A stretch of DNA of 64,000 nucleotides. It comes from Micavibrio sp. UBA6212. Lineage in GTDB: Bacteria; Pseudomonadota; Alphaproteobacteria; Micavibrionales; Micavibrionaceae. A model generated the notes under the pieces. That model saw nothing but the letters and a program-made list of their open reading frames with translations, had not been told where the DNA came from and did not search any database. Location: NCBI GenBank assembly GCA_002421905.1, contig DISK01000010.1, positions 192,116-256,115 of the forward strand, written 5' to 3'. The position numbers and the translations under genes were made by a program. Below, piece after piece: positions 27,403-35,937 of this stretch (its first letter is position 1; each line of letters opens with the position of its first letter).

Positions 27403-28602
27403 ATGAAAAAGAACGAAAAGTCTAAAAAAGCAACTACTAAGAAAACTGTCTCCGTAAGCAAGGCAGCAAAGAAGCCTGCCAAAACCACCGCCAAAATAAC
27501 AACCAAAATAACAACCAAAACCACCAAGGCTCCAGTTAAAACTGTGTCTAAAGCCGTAAAAACACCTGTCAGCAAAAAAGCTGCTCCTGTAAAAGCTCCG
27601 GCAAAAGCCGTAGCCACCAAAGCCGTGCCAGCTAAAAAAGCTGTAAAAGTAGCCACTCCAACAAAAAAGGTCGCAAAAATCACATCCCCCGCTCCAGTCA
27701 AAAAGGCCGCAGTGAAAGCTGCTCCAGCAAAAAAAGCTGAAATAAAAGCAACAAAAGTGGCCGCTCCTGCCAAAACATCCAAAAAAGCTGCGGTAAAAAC
27801 AACCACAAAAACGACCGCTCAGGCTCCAACGCCTTCAAACAATAAAAGCCCTATTTTTGTTAAGTCGCCGCTGAACCAGAATATGCCGACCGTATCAACC
27901 GGAACGGCAAAACCTGTTATCTCCATCGCTCCACAAAAAGCGTCGGCTACTCCTGCAACTGGAACAACCGCTAGACCGGTCTATCGCCCTATTCAGGTTA
28001 TTAACAAGCCGTTAGCTCCTCTTCAACCAACTCGCCAGATGGCACCGATTGAAAAAGAGGAAGAAAAAGTCGAATTCAAAAAAGGCGACTATGTTTGCTA
28101 CCCTGCTCATGGAGTTGGTGAAATCGAGGCTGTTGAAACACAGATCATCGGTGGCATGGAAATTAAACTCTATGCTATCGCCTTCGAAAAAGACCGTATG
28201 CGCCTGAAAGTCCCTGTGGCTAAAGCCCATGCATCTGGCCTCCGCCGTCTGTCTTCGGCTGGTCGTATGGAAGATGCACTAAAAACCCTTCAAGGACGCG
28301 CTCATGTGCGTCGTGCGATGTGGTCACGCCGTGCTCAGGAATACGAAACCAAGATCAATTCCGGTGATCCGGTCTCGATCGCCGAGGTTTTGCGCGATTT
28401 GAAACGTAGCAATGACGAAACCGAGCAATCCTACTCCGAACGCCAGATTTATCAATCTGCTCTGGAACGCTTGGCCCGTGAAGTTGCCGCCGTTGAAAAA
28501 ATCTCTGAAGCCGACGCCGCCGAACGTCTGGAAAATATGATTAAAGGCCGTAAAGCTCGCGCTGCAGCAGAAAAAACAGAGAAAAAAGAGCAAGCAGCTT
28601 AA
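27403..28602 (+). CDS. CarD/CdnL-family regulator with histone H1-like N-terminal tail
   Basis: 399 residues from ATG 27403 (ATG 27379 would add 8). Residues 1 to about 150 are almost only Lys, Ala, Thr, Val and Pro in irregular KKA/APAK repeats, resembling histone H1 tails; 150-225 is a Pro/Thr/Gln linker. From about 225 on comes the CarD_CdnL domain: FKKGDYVCYPAHGVGEIEAV (RNA polymerase beta-binding Tudor-like part), then the helical part with MWSRRAQEYETKINSGD and SYSERQIYQSALERLA. CdnL stabilises open promoter complexes at rRNA and other promoters. The Lys-rich tail suggests added non-specific DNA binding. Usual CdnL is about 160-170 residues. A strong terminator follows. Confidence 0.93.
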   Translation: MKKNEKSKKATTKKTVSVSKAAKKPAKTTAKITTKITTKTTKAPVKTVSKAVKTPVSKKAAPVKAPAKAVATKAVPAKKAVKVATPTKKVAKITSPAPVKKAAVKAAPAKKAEIKATKVAAPAKTSKKAAVKTTTKTTAQAPTPSNNKSPIFVKSPLNQNMPTVSTGTAKPVISIAPQKASATPATGTTARPVYRPIQVINKPLAPLQPTRQMAPIEKEEEKVEFKKGDYVCYPAHGVGEIEAVETQIIGGMEIKLYAIAFEKDRMRLKVPVAKAHASGLRRLSSAGRMEDALKTLQGRAHVRRAMWSRRAQEYETKINSGDPVSIAEVLRDLKRSNDETEQSYSERQIYQSALERLAREVAAVEKISEADAAERLENMIKGRKARAAAEKTEKKEQAA

Positions 28603-28624
28603 TCTATAGAAAAGTTATTCTGGA

Positions 28625-28658
28625 AACAGGCCGTCTCTCCGATGGCCTGTTTTTCTTT
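28625..28658 (+). terminator. Rho-independent terminator after the CarD-like gene
   Basis: Stem AACAGGCC/GGCCTGTT (28625-28632 and 28644-28651) followed by TTTTCTTT. Confidence 0.9.
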
Positions 28659-28662
28659 ATGC

Positions 28663-28691
28663 TATACATAGAAGAACATATCAGCTATACT
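28663..28691 (+). promoter_or_regulatory. Candidate cspA promoter
   Basis: TATACA (28663-28668), 17 bases, TATACT (28686-28691). It predicts a leader of about 120 bases, which fits the long leaders of cold-shock genes. Confidence 0.4.
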
Positions 28692-28817
28692 GCCGGCGTA
28701 TAAGTTTCTGCGGTGAATTTTTATCACAGCCACGCTTGAATAAAGCTAACTGTATCTAAGGCATCCCTGAGACTGGAATACAATTACACTTCTAACTTAA
28801 ACTAAGGATGCAAGACT

Positions 28818-29024
28818 ATGGCTACCGGTACAGTAAAATGGTTCAATGGACAAAAAGGTTTCGGATTTATCGTTCCTGATGATGGCGGAAAAGATATATT
28901 CGTACATATTTCTGCTGTTGAAAAATCAGGCATGAGAACCCTGAACGAAGGACAAAAAGTGTCCTACGAACTCGAAAACAGCCGTGGCAAAACTGCCGCT
29001 GTAAATCTTCAGGACGCCGCATAA
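28818..29024 (+). CDS. cspA: Cold-shock-domain protein
   Basis: 68 residues. [18 protein letters not shown] contains the RNP1 motif KGFGFI, and [10 protein letters not shown] is RNP2-like. These small OB-fold proteins bind single-stranded RNA/DNA and melt mRNA structures. The ATG follows AAGGATG-type purines. It is monocistronic: a terminator lies before and after it. Cold induction is not shown by the sequence. Confidence 0.96.
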   Translation: MATGTVKWFNGQKGFGFIVPDDGGKDIFVHISAVEKSGMRTLNEGQKVSYELENSRGKTAAVNLQDAA

Positions 29025-29054
29025 TTTATACGCTTACTGACTGAAAAAAAAACG

Positions 29055-29087
29055 AAAGGGCCGCAATAACTGGGGCCCTTTTTGTTT
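29055..29087 (+). terminator. Rho-independent terminator after cspA
   Basis: Stem AAAGGGCC/GGCCCTTT (29055-29062 and 29074-29081) followed by TTGTTT. Confidence 0.9.
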
Positions 29088-29117
29088 GATCTGAACAGAT
29101 AAAATAAATCTGTGGGA

Positions 29118-29891
29118 TTAGAGCCCGAATTTATCCAACTGCGCCGCAGCGCGCGCATAAATCCCCTGATTCCTGTCAGAGAAGAGTCCCTTCATTTCTC
29201 CGTTTACCAGAGAATCCAACGCAGGATGTTTGGACCCCTCTGCCGCAACCGATACTGCCTGAGTATTTTCAACAAAAGCTTGATGTTTTGGTAAAGGGGA
29301 AGAATCCTGCTGACCAATCGGCCCCAGCTCCCGAACTTCGATCTCTGGCGAACGCACAGGGAAGGTCTGAACCCCAGCATCATAATTACCAGGAACAATA
29401 ATAGACTGGCTGTTCTCTCTCAGAACAGTCTGTGCTACTGGCCCACCAGCCGACGCATGATCGTGCGCTCCATACTGACGAGTTGGCACTGCCTCATTAA
29501 CACGACCCGTCCGGTATCCATTATGTTCATTTGAGGATGGGATGTGACGAGATGGGTAAAATTCATGAGCTAGACGATCAGCAGCTTGCCACGCATTTTC
29601 GCCGCGATACACAACACCACCGGCAGAATGACCGCCACCACCATAACCTGCATGTCCACGAGAATACTGGTTACCCGGAATATGTGATTGGATTTCTCCT
29701 TCATAATGGCGAATACCTCTCAAAACAGGATCAAACAACTGGCGAATACCATCCGCGATAACACCACGCGCTTGACGCTCGGCGACATCCGGCATATGCC
29801 TGAACTGGAAATTCATGCGACGCTGATAATCCTCCCATTGATACCGCATCAATGTTCCGGGGCTAGGATTGCTTCTATGAACGTCAGACAT
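29118..29891 (-). CDS. Low-complexity orphan protein with C-terminal LFSDxxQGI motif
   Basis: 257 residues. Start at ATG 29891, with a perfect GGAGGT 5 bases upstream; a longer frame upstream is not needed. The N-terminal 60 residues look helical and basic (YQRRMNFQFRHMPDVAERQARG); the middle is rich in Gly, His, Ser, Tyr (HAGYGGGGHSAGG) and probably disordered; the C-terminus is GLFSDRNQGIYARAAAQLDKFGL. No signal peptide, no membrane span, no known family. The next - strand gene (30040-30531) ends with a similar LFADNLQGI segment, suggesting a shared tail function. Confidence 0.75.
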   Translation of the reverse strand: MSDVHRSNPSPGTLMRYQWEDYQRRMNFQFRHMPDVAERQARGVIADGIRQLFDPVLRGIRHYEGEIQSHIPGNQYSRGHAGYGGGGHSAGGVVYRGENAWQAADRLAHEFYPSRHIPSSNEHNGYRTGRVNEAVPTRQYGAHDHASAGGPVAQTVLRENSQSIIVPGNYDAGVQTFPVRSPEIEVRELGPIGQQDSSPLPKHQAFVENTQAVSVAAEGSKHPALDSLVNGEMKGLFSDRNQGIYARAAAQLDKFGL

Positions 29892-30039
29892 TACACACCT
29901 CCGAAATTTTGTGACCTGAAATATAGTCACCATTATCTCTTATTGTTTATTATACTACATTATATATATGAAAATCTGCAAGAAAAAATCGTCCGAAATA
30001 CACCGGACGATTCCTCATTATAACAAAATCTGAAGTTTT

Positions 30040-30531
30040 TTAGCCGACCGTCGGAACATCAAGCTTGGCTGACGCAGCCACCTGAACAGCAGTTCCCTGC
30101 GCAGACGTCGCCGGATTCTGTATTCCTTGCAGATTATCAGCAAATAGACTGGCTGGCTTTCCACCAGCAGCCCCCTCGGACGACCCAAGATAATCGTTTC
30201 CTTTCGGAGGAGGATCATCCTTATGTTTCTCATGATTTTCCTTCAAGAAGTTCCAGACTTTACCTGCCCCGTCTTTTACAGCGTCAACACCGGCACCAAC
30301 AGCTTGCCCAGCTTTTTCTGCGCCATCTTTAACTGCCTTTTCAGGATCCTGAACAACTTTCTCTGCATGCCCTTTCGCTGCGGCTCCAACCTCTTTGGCT
30401 TTCCTTTCCGCAGGTTTCACAGCCTCTCTCACAACCCCTTCAACACCTTGTCTGGCAGCCCTTTCGGCATCATGAACAACTTTATTGCCCAAGCCTTTAG
30501 CTTTTTTCTGCAAATCATCAAGAAACCCCAT
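30040..30531 (-). CDS. Lys/Ala/Glu-rich helical orphan protein (LEA-like)
   Basis: 163 residues from ATG 30531, which has GGAGG 7 bases upstream; the longer frame to 30642 lacks such a site. Residues 1-110 form one long charged amphipathic region of repeating AEKA, KDGA, EKAG units, as in LEA-type or apolipoprotein-like helices. The rest is Gly/Pro/Ser-rich and ends SLFADNLQGIQNPATSAQ...AKLDVPTVG. No signal peptide. It precedes the gene at 29118 on the same strand with a gap of about 148 bases. Function unknown. Confidence 0.75.
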   Translation of the reverse strand: MGFLDDLQKKAKGLGNKVVHDAERAARQGVEGVVREAVKPAERKAKEVGAAAKGHAEKVVQDPEKAVKDGAEKAGQAVGAGVDAVKDGAGKVWNFLKENHEKHKDDPPPKGNDYLGSSEGAAGGKPASLFADNLQGIQNPATSAQGTAVQVAASAKLDVPTVG

Positions 30532-30689
30532 GTTAAACCCTCCAAATTCGAAACCTAAAGAGCATAATATATGTAAAACATTAACGGGGCATAAATTTTC
30601 CCAAATCATCAGTGAAATCACTTGTTCCAAACAAAAAAGCACGTATCCTGAACTAATAGATCACCCTTCTGCAATGACTGCGAAAAATC

Positions 30690-32147
30690 ATGACTGATAC
30701 AATTTTTGACTTCCTCGCCCTTCCCGATGTGCTCGTCCACAAAAGCAAGGATCTGGAAACACCACCGATACCCGTTCATTTTGTAAAAACATCCCAGTTT
30801 GATAAATGGGTATCCAGACAGAGCACCACTCAACAAAATCAGTTCAAGCAGAGTGGGTGGAACGCAAAAGACGGAGCCTTTACCCAAACCGTCTCGGACA
30901 CAGGAACCATCGATGCGGTCTTTATCGGATACGAGAACAAGGTCGGAATTTTTACCATCTGTGCCGCCGCCGAGAAACTGTCCAATACAATCTATGAAAT
31001 AGACGCATCAAATTTAAAACCAGAAGACCTTGAAAATGCCTGCATCGGATGGCTTCTTTCCTGTTACCGCTTCGACCATTTCAAGAAAAACAGCAAACCA
31101 TTTCCAGTTTTGATACTTCCTCCAAAACTGAACGTCACCCGAATCGAATCCACCGCCCGTGCCAGTTATCTGGTCAGAAACCTGATTAACCTGCCTCCAA
31201 ATGCCTTGGGGCCACAAACATTGGCGACTGCCGTTGCTACAGTGGCACAGAATTTTGATGCCATGTACCGCATCATCGCGGATGAGGATTTACTGGAAGA
31301 AAATCTTCCCCTTATCTACGCTGTTGGACATGGCAGTGAACGCCGCCCTTGCCTCGCAGAACTGGCTTGGGGAAACCCAAACCACCCAATGGTAACATTG
31401 GTTGGCAAAGGTGTCTGCTTTGATACAGGCGGCTATGACATCAAGCCAAGCGCAGGCATGCTGCTCATGAAAAAAGATATGGGCGGAGCAGCGATGGCCT
31501 TGGCAACCGCCCTGATGATTATGAGCGCCAAACTTCCCATCTATTTACGTGTCTTTGTCCCTTGCGTTGAAAATTCAGTATCGGGTCGCGCTTTCCGCCC
31601 CAGTGATATTCTGACCTCCCGTTCAGGACAAACCGTCGAGATTGGCAATACCGATGCCGAAGGGCGTCTGGTACTGGCAGATTGCCTGACCATGGCCTGC
31701 GAAGAATCTCCCGACCTGTTGATTGATTTTGCAACGCTCACCGGTGCAGCCCATTACGCCGTCGGGTATGATATGGGGATTGTCTATTCCAACGATGACA
31801 AGCTGGGCAGCGATATTCAAAAACTCTCATTGCAACTTGATGATCCTTTGTGGAATCTCCCCCTATGGCAGGATTACAAGAAAGATATTCTCTCACCCAT
31901 TGCCGATATCAATAACGCCGGATCGGGAAACCCTGCAGGGTCAATTACAGCGGCATTGTTTTTACAACATTTCGTCACGCCAGAAACCACATGGGTTCAT
32001 ATTGATGAACGCGCATGGCAAAACTCGCCACAACCCGGAAAATCACAAGGTGGAAGAGAAATGGGCGTTCGCACCATCTTCACCCTGATCGAACAACGAT
32101 ACACAAAAGCTAAAAAGAAAACGGCATCAAAGAGCAGTGCCAAATAA
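30690..32147 (+). CDS. Leucyl aminopeptidase family protein (M17)
   Basis: 485 residues. The metal-binding catalytic domain (about 170-470) contains VGKGVCFDTGGYDIKPSAGM, MKKDMGGAA, the active Arg region and the family signature NTDAEGRLVLADCL. M17 enzymes are hexameric Zn/Mn aminopeptidases that release N-terminal residues in cytosolic peptide turnover. The N-terminal domain is divergent, so PepA versus the PepB-like branch is not settled. Its 3' end overlaps the convergent hflX by 21 bases. Confidence 0.94.
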   Translation: MTDTIFDFLALPDVLVHKSKDLETPPIPVHFVKTSQFDKWVSRQSTTQQNQFKQSGWNAKDGAFTQTVSDTGTIDAVFIGYENKVGIFTICAAAEKLSNTIYEIDASNLKPEDLENACIGWLLSCYRFDHFKKNSKPFPVLILPPKLNVTRIESTARASYLVRNLINLPPNALGPQTLATAVATVAQNFDAMYRIIADEDLLEENLPLIYAVGHGSERRPCLAELAWGNPNHPMVTLVGKGVCFDTGGYDIKPSAGMLLMKKDMGGAAMALATALMIMSAKLPIYLRVFVPCVENSVSGRAFRPSDILTSRSGQTVEIGNTDAEGRLVLADCLTMACEESPDLLIDFATLTGAAHYAVGYDMGIVYSNDDKLGSDIQKLSLQLDDPLWNLPLWQDYKKDILSPIADINNAGSGNPAGSITAALFLQHFVTPETTWVHIDERAWQNSPQPGKSQGGREMGVRTIFTLIEQRYTKAKKKTASKSSAK

Positions 32148-33440
32148 CCCGATATATTTCTGATACTCATTATCTGAAATAGATACTTTGATATGGACTT
32201 TTTCGCCGTCATCCTGACGATCAAGAACGGAAGCATGACGGTGCAACCACGAAAAGGCCTTGCCGTTTGAGGCATCCAGCGTAATGGTCATCTCTTGATG
32301 AGTCCCTGCCATAGTTTTCTCGACAGTCTCTAATAAGACATCGAGACCTTCACCACTTACAGCAGAAACCGGAATCTGGCGTCCACGCATTTCAGGGTCC
32401 CGTAACCAGATGTTTTTCTCTTCCACTAAATCTATTTTATTAAAGACTTCGATAATGCGGGTATCAGAATCATAATCGACCCCGAGGTCTTTCAGAATGG
32501 CGATGACATCTTCACGCTGAGCTTCAGTTTCCGGAGATGCAATATCGCGTACATGAAGAATAACATCCGCATATTGAACCTGTTCCAATGTCGCACGAAA
32601 AGCAGCAATCAAATGGGTTGGCAGATCAGAAATAAATCCAACTGTATCAGACAAAATCGCATCCCGCCCACCGGGCAGTTTCAAGCGCCGCATGGTGGGG
32701 TCAAGTGTGGCAAACAATAAATCCTGAGCAAAAACATCCGCCCCCGTCAATTTATTGAACAAGGTTGATTTGCCCGCATTGGTGTATCCCACCAAAGCCA
32801 CAACCGGAAAGGGTACCCTCTCACGACTTTTACGCTGAAGATCACGATTTTTACGAACCTGTTCCAACTGGAGTTTAAGTGACGAAATTTTGTCATCAAT
32901 CATCCTTCGGTCAAGCTCGATCTGCGTTTCCCCCGGCCCACCGGTAGATCCCGTTCCACCACGTTGGCGTTCAAGGTGTGTCCACGACCTTACAAGGCGC
33001 GAACGTTGATAACTCAACGCCGCCAATTCAACTTGCATTTTCCCTTCACGGGTTTGTGCCCGCGCACCAAAAATTTCAAGGATCAAACCTGTCCGGTCGA
33101 TGACTTTCGATTTCCATTCAAGCTCAAGATTTCGTTGTTGGACTGGGGACAATGCCGCATTGACTATAATAACATCAGGCTCTTGCTCTGCGGCTAATTC
33201 CGCAATGGTCTCGCGAATACCCTTCCCCAGAAAATGCCCAGCAGAGATTTTGCGGACATTCGCACTGACGACTTCAATAATTTCGAGATTAATTGCCTCC
33301 GCCAAACCGGATATCTCGGCAACCATGGATGCCGTATTACGTCCGGAAGAAATCTGTGAAGTTCCTTTGTGATCCGATAGCAATACAGGGTGAACTATAA
33401 AACAAGTTCCCCCTGTGTTAGACCCTGAAATTTGGGACAT
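32127..33440 (-). CDS. hflX: GTPase HflX
   Basis: 437 residues. The HflX N-terminal domain includes DVIIVNAALSPVQQRNLE and the Gly-rich linker ERQRGGTGSTGGPGETQIELDRR, followed by a G domain with G1 GYTNAGKSTLFN, G3 DTVGFISDLP and G4 NKIDLV. HflX splits stalled or heat-stressed 70S ribosomes. It starts 11 bases after the hfq stop, the conserved hfq-hflX operon. Confidence 0.96.
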   Translation of the reverse strand: MSQISGSNTGGTCFIVHPVLLSDHKGTSQISSGRNTASMVAEISGLAEAINLEIIEVVSANVRKISAGHFLGKGIRETIAELAAEQEPDVIIVNAALSPVQQRNLELEWKSKVIDRTGLILEIFGARAQTREGKMQVELAALSYQRSRLVRSWTHLERQRGGTGSTGGPGETQIELDRRMIDDKISSLKLQLEQVRKNRDLQRKSRERVPFPVVALVGYTNAGKSTLFNKLTGADVFAQDLLFATLDPTMRRLKLPGGRDAILSDTVGFISDLPTHLIAAFRATLEQVQYADVILHVRDIASPETEAQREDVIAILKDLGVDYDSDTRIIEVFNKIDLVEEKNIWLRDPEMRGRQIPVSAVSGEGLDVLLETVEKTMAGTHQEMTITLDASNGKAFSWLHRHASVLDRQDDGEKVHIKVSISDNEYQKYIGLFGTAL

Positions 33441-33451
33441 TAATCTCTCGA

Positions 33452-33718
33452 TTATTCTGCTTTTACATCTGCAGAAGATGTATCAGCGTCGTCGCCATCA
33501 TACAAAGACAATGGGCCAGATGGCATGATTGTAGAAATTGCGTGTTTGTATACCAACTGAATATGGGAATCGCGCTTCAACAATAAGCAAAAATTATCAA
33601 ACCAGGTTACAATCCCCTGCAATTTTACACCATTTACTAGAAACACAGTCACCGTATGTTTATCCTTGCGGATACGGTTCAAAAACACATCCTGAATGTT
33701 CTGGCTTTTTTCGTTCAT
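33452..33718 (-). CDS. hfq: RNA chaperone Hfq
   Basis: 88 residues from ATG 33718, with GGAG about 9 bases upstream; further in-frame ATGs upstream (33736) are less likely. Sm1 is [27 protein letters not shown] and Sm2 contains YKHAISTI, the proximal-face K-H motif. The hexamer pairs small RNAs with mRNAs. The acidic C-terminal tail is short. Probable promoter at 33766-33794. Confidence 0.97.
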   Translation of the reverse strand: MNEKSQNIQDVFLNRIRKDKHTVTVFLVNGVKLQGIVTWFDNFCLLLKRDSHIQLVYKHAISTIMPSGPLSLYDGDDADTSSADVKAE

Positions 33719-33765
33719 CTCTATTAACTCCACCATCATTGTAGCCACGACTAAAATATGGTCGC

Positions 33766-33794
33766 AACATAATCGACATACTTCCTCTTATCAA
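33766..33794 (-). promoter_or_regulatory. Candidate hfq promoter
   Basis: On the - strand TTGATA (33789-33794), 17 bases, TATGTT (33766-33771). About 40 bases lie between it and the hfq start. Confidence 0.45.
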
Positions 33795-33816
33795 GTGATA
33801 TGTTGAAAATAAATAA

Positions 33817-34503
33817 CTAATATTCAACCAAATGTAGAAGAAATGAAAAACTTTTTGCAGAATACGGATAAATATTGAAATTATGACAATCTTTAAGTTG
33901 TCGTAATCCATGTTCTATAAAAACAGGGACCATTCCTGCTGCCAAAGCCGCTTGCATATCCGTTTCACTATCCCCTACATACCAGATGCAGGACTCAGTT
34001 GAAATATTCATCCGTCTGGCCGCCAACAATAGCGGATCAGGAGCCGGCTTATCTTTTTCTGCCTCACCTGCACCAATCAGACAGGTTAAATACTTATCCC
34101 ATTCCAGATATGGAATCTCTCCCACCAATAGCTCATGTTTTCTGTTGCTGACCACGCCCATTGGAATGGATCGTGAAGAGATCAACGATAAAAATTCCTG
34201 TGCATCTTTCATGGGCTCAAGATAATCAAGATGATGTTTGGCTGCGAATCCATAGAAAACTTTGAAAGCTTCATCTGCTTTGTCTCCAAAAATTTCGGGG
34301 AACAGATCACGCGCTGAACGACGCATATTCGCGCCAATCTGGTAATCGGAAATTTCTGGCAAACCAAAATGGTTGGTCATGTGTGCGTAACACGCCTTAA
34401 TCATCGGAAATGTATCAACCAACGTCCCGTCCCAATCAAATAACACAGCATCCGGACGCGGAGGAATAGAATTAGGCGGTAGCGGTTTTGAGTGGTCGAT
34501 CAT
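33817..34503 (-). CDS. HAD-family phosphatase (phosphoglycolate phosphatase-like)
   Basis: 228 residues from ATG 34503. HAD motif I is LFDWDGTLVDT (Asp nucleophile and acid/base), motif II VVSNRK, motif III with a Lys in KDKPAPDPLL, motif IV YVGDSETDMQAA. The helical cap between motifs I and II fits subfamily I such as Gph. The substrate is not certain. Its start overlaps the ntrX 3' end by 32 bases, so it is translated with ntrX; in relatives this position is often trkA. Confidence 0.9.
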   Translation of the reverse strand: MIDHSKPLPPNSIPPRPDAVLFDWDGTLVDTFPMIKACYAHMTNHFGLPEISDYQIGANMRRSARDLFPEIFGDKADEAFKVFYGFAAKHHLDYLEPMKDAQEFLSLISSRSIPMGVVSNRKHELLVGEIPYLEWDKYLTCLIGAGEAEKDKPAPDPLLLAARRMNISTESCIWYVGDSETDMQAALAAGMVPVFIEHGLRQLKDCHNFNIYPYSAKSFSFLLHLVEY

Positions 34504-35914
34504 CGTCAACAATCTCTTCTCTTTCAGAAGTGGTAATGTGCAGAGATTTCAACTTACGGTGCAGAGCAGACCTCTCCATCCCGACAAACTGCGCTGTGCG
34601 GGAGATATTACCATTGAAACGTGTAATTTGAGCCAACAAATACTCACGTTCAAAAACCTCTCTTGCCTCACGCAACGGCAGGGAAATCATGTCAGTTTGC
34701 CAATCCGCCTTCAATGAGGCATGAACAAATTGTGTAATTTCTTGAGGCAACTCACTCGATTGAATAGGCTGAATAGCAGCTTCCTCTGCATTAAACTTCG
34801 GTGAAGTCACAACCAGCCACTCGACAAGATTTTTCAACTGGCGAATATTCCCTGGCCAGACATAGCCCTGCAGAGCGACCAAAGCCCCTTCAGACAATGG
34901 GCGCAAGGATAGCAAGGCATCAGACAGGTTTTGTTCCATAAAATAATTGACCAAAACCGGAATATCTTCTTTGCGATCTTGCAATCTGGGAACATGAATA
35001 GGAACAACATTCAATCGATAAAATAAATCTTCACGGAATTCGCCATTGGCGATCCGATCTTCCAAAGATTGTGCCGTCGAGGCCATCACACGGACATCCA
35101 CCTTAACCGGCATCTGCCCGCCAATGCGTATGAACGACTGGTCTTGTAGAACCCGCAGAATTTTTCCCTGCGTTTCCAATGACAGGTCGGCAATTTCATC
35201 CAACAACAAGCTACCACCATTGGCGCGTTCCAGAACGCCGGGGATAGTCTGCCCCTTTTCTTCACGGCCAAATAATTTTTCATCCAGCGTTTCTGACGTC
35301 AAAGACGCACAATTAATTGCAATGAATGGCATCTTGGTACGTTGGGAGTTCTTGTGGATATAACGTGCGACAGCTTCCTTCCCTGCCCCCGATGCTCCGG
35401 TAATCAGAACACGACTATTTGTCGGCGCGATCTTGTCCAGTGTCACCACCATGTTCTGAAACAATTGGGATTCACCAACCAGATCAGCTGCAATGTCTTC
35501 CTGAACCCGCAAAACGGCATTCTCGCGCCGCAGCGCAGCCGCTTCCAAAGCACGATCAATCATCAACAGCAAACGATCAGTCTTAAAAGGCTTCTCGATA
35601 AAGTCATAAGCCCCGACCTTGATCGCTTTGACGGCTGTCTCAATGGTTCCATGACCACTAATCATCACAACAGGCAATTCTGGATAATCTTTTTTGATTT
35701 TCTCAAGAATGCTCAAACCATCATACTCGCTGTTCTTAAGCCAGATATCGAGAACGACCAGACTATAGGGACGCTTACTCAAGGCATCATAAACCTGTGC
35801 AGCACTTTCAGCCTGTCCGGTTCCATACCCTTCGTCTTCCAGAATCCCCACGATCAACGAACGAATATCCGCTTCATCATCAACAATCAGAATATCAGAT
35901 TTGGTTTTTGACAT
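34472..35914 (-). CDS. ntrX: Nitrogen-regulation response regulator NtrX
   Basis: 480 residues. Receiver domain (1-125, phosphoacceptor Asp56 in LVVLDIWLKN, Lys108 in EKPF), AAA+ domain (about 145-380, Walker A GASGAGKE at 173-180, Walker B GGSLLLDEIADL) and a Fis-type helix-turn-helix at the end (ISRTAQFVGMERSALHRKL). The GAFTGA loop needed to contact sigma54 is missing: LFGREEKGQTIPGVLE stands there, as is known for NtrX proteins. It works with NtrY, encoded 23 bases upstream, in nitrogen and redox responses and envelope control. Confidence 0.95.
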   Translation of the reverse strand: MSKTKSDILIVDDEADIRSLIVGILEDEGYGTGQAESAAQVYDALSKRPYSLVVLDIWLKNSEYDGLSILEKIKKDYPELPVVMISGHGTIETAVKAIKVGAYDFIEKPFKTDRLLLMIDRALEAAALRRENAVLRVQEDIAADLVGESQLFQNMVVTLDKIAPTNSRVLITGASGAGKEAVARYIHKNSQRTKMPFIAINCASLTSETLDEKLFGREEKGQTIPGVLERANGGSLLLDEIADLSLETQGKILRVLQDQSFIRIGGQMPVKVDVRVMASTAQSLEDRIANGEFREDLFYRLNVVPIHVPRLQDRKEDIPVLVNYFMEQNLSDALLSLRPLSEGALVALQGYVWPGNIRQLKNLVEWLVVTSPKFNAEEAAIQPIQSSELPQEITQFVHASLKADWQTDMISLPLREAREVFEREYLLAQITRFNGNISRTAQFVGMERSALHRKLKSLHITTSEREEIVDDDRPLKTATA

Positions 35915-35937
35915 GTACGAACCAACTAACTCCAGAA

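Noticed and set aside
27403..27850. Lys/Ala tail of the CarD-like protein as a separate histone-like gene
   Set aside because: The frame is continuous into the CarD domain, with no stop codon between the two parts.
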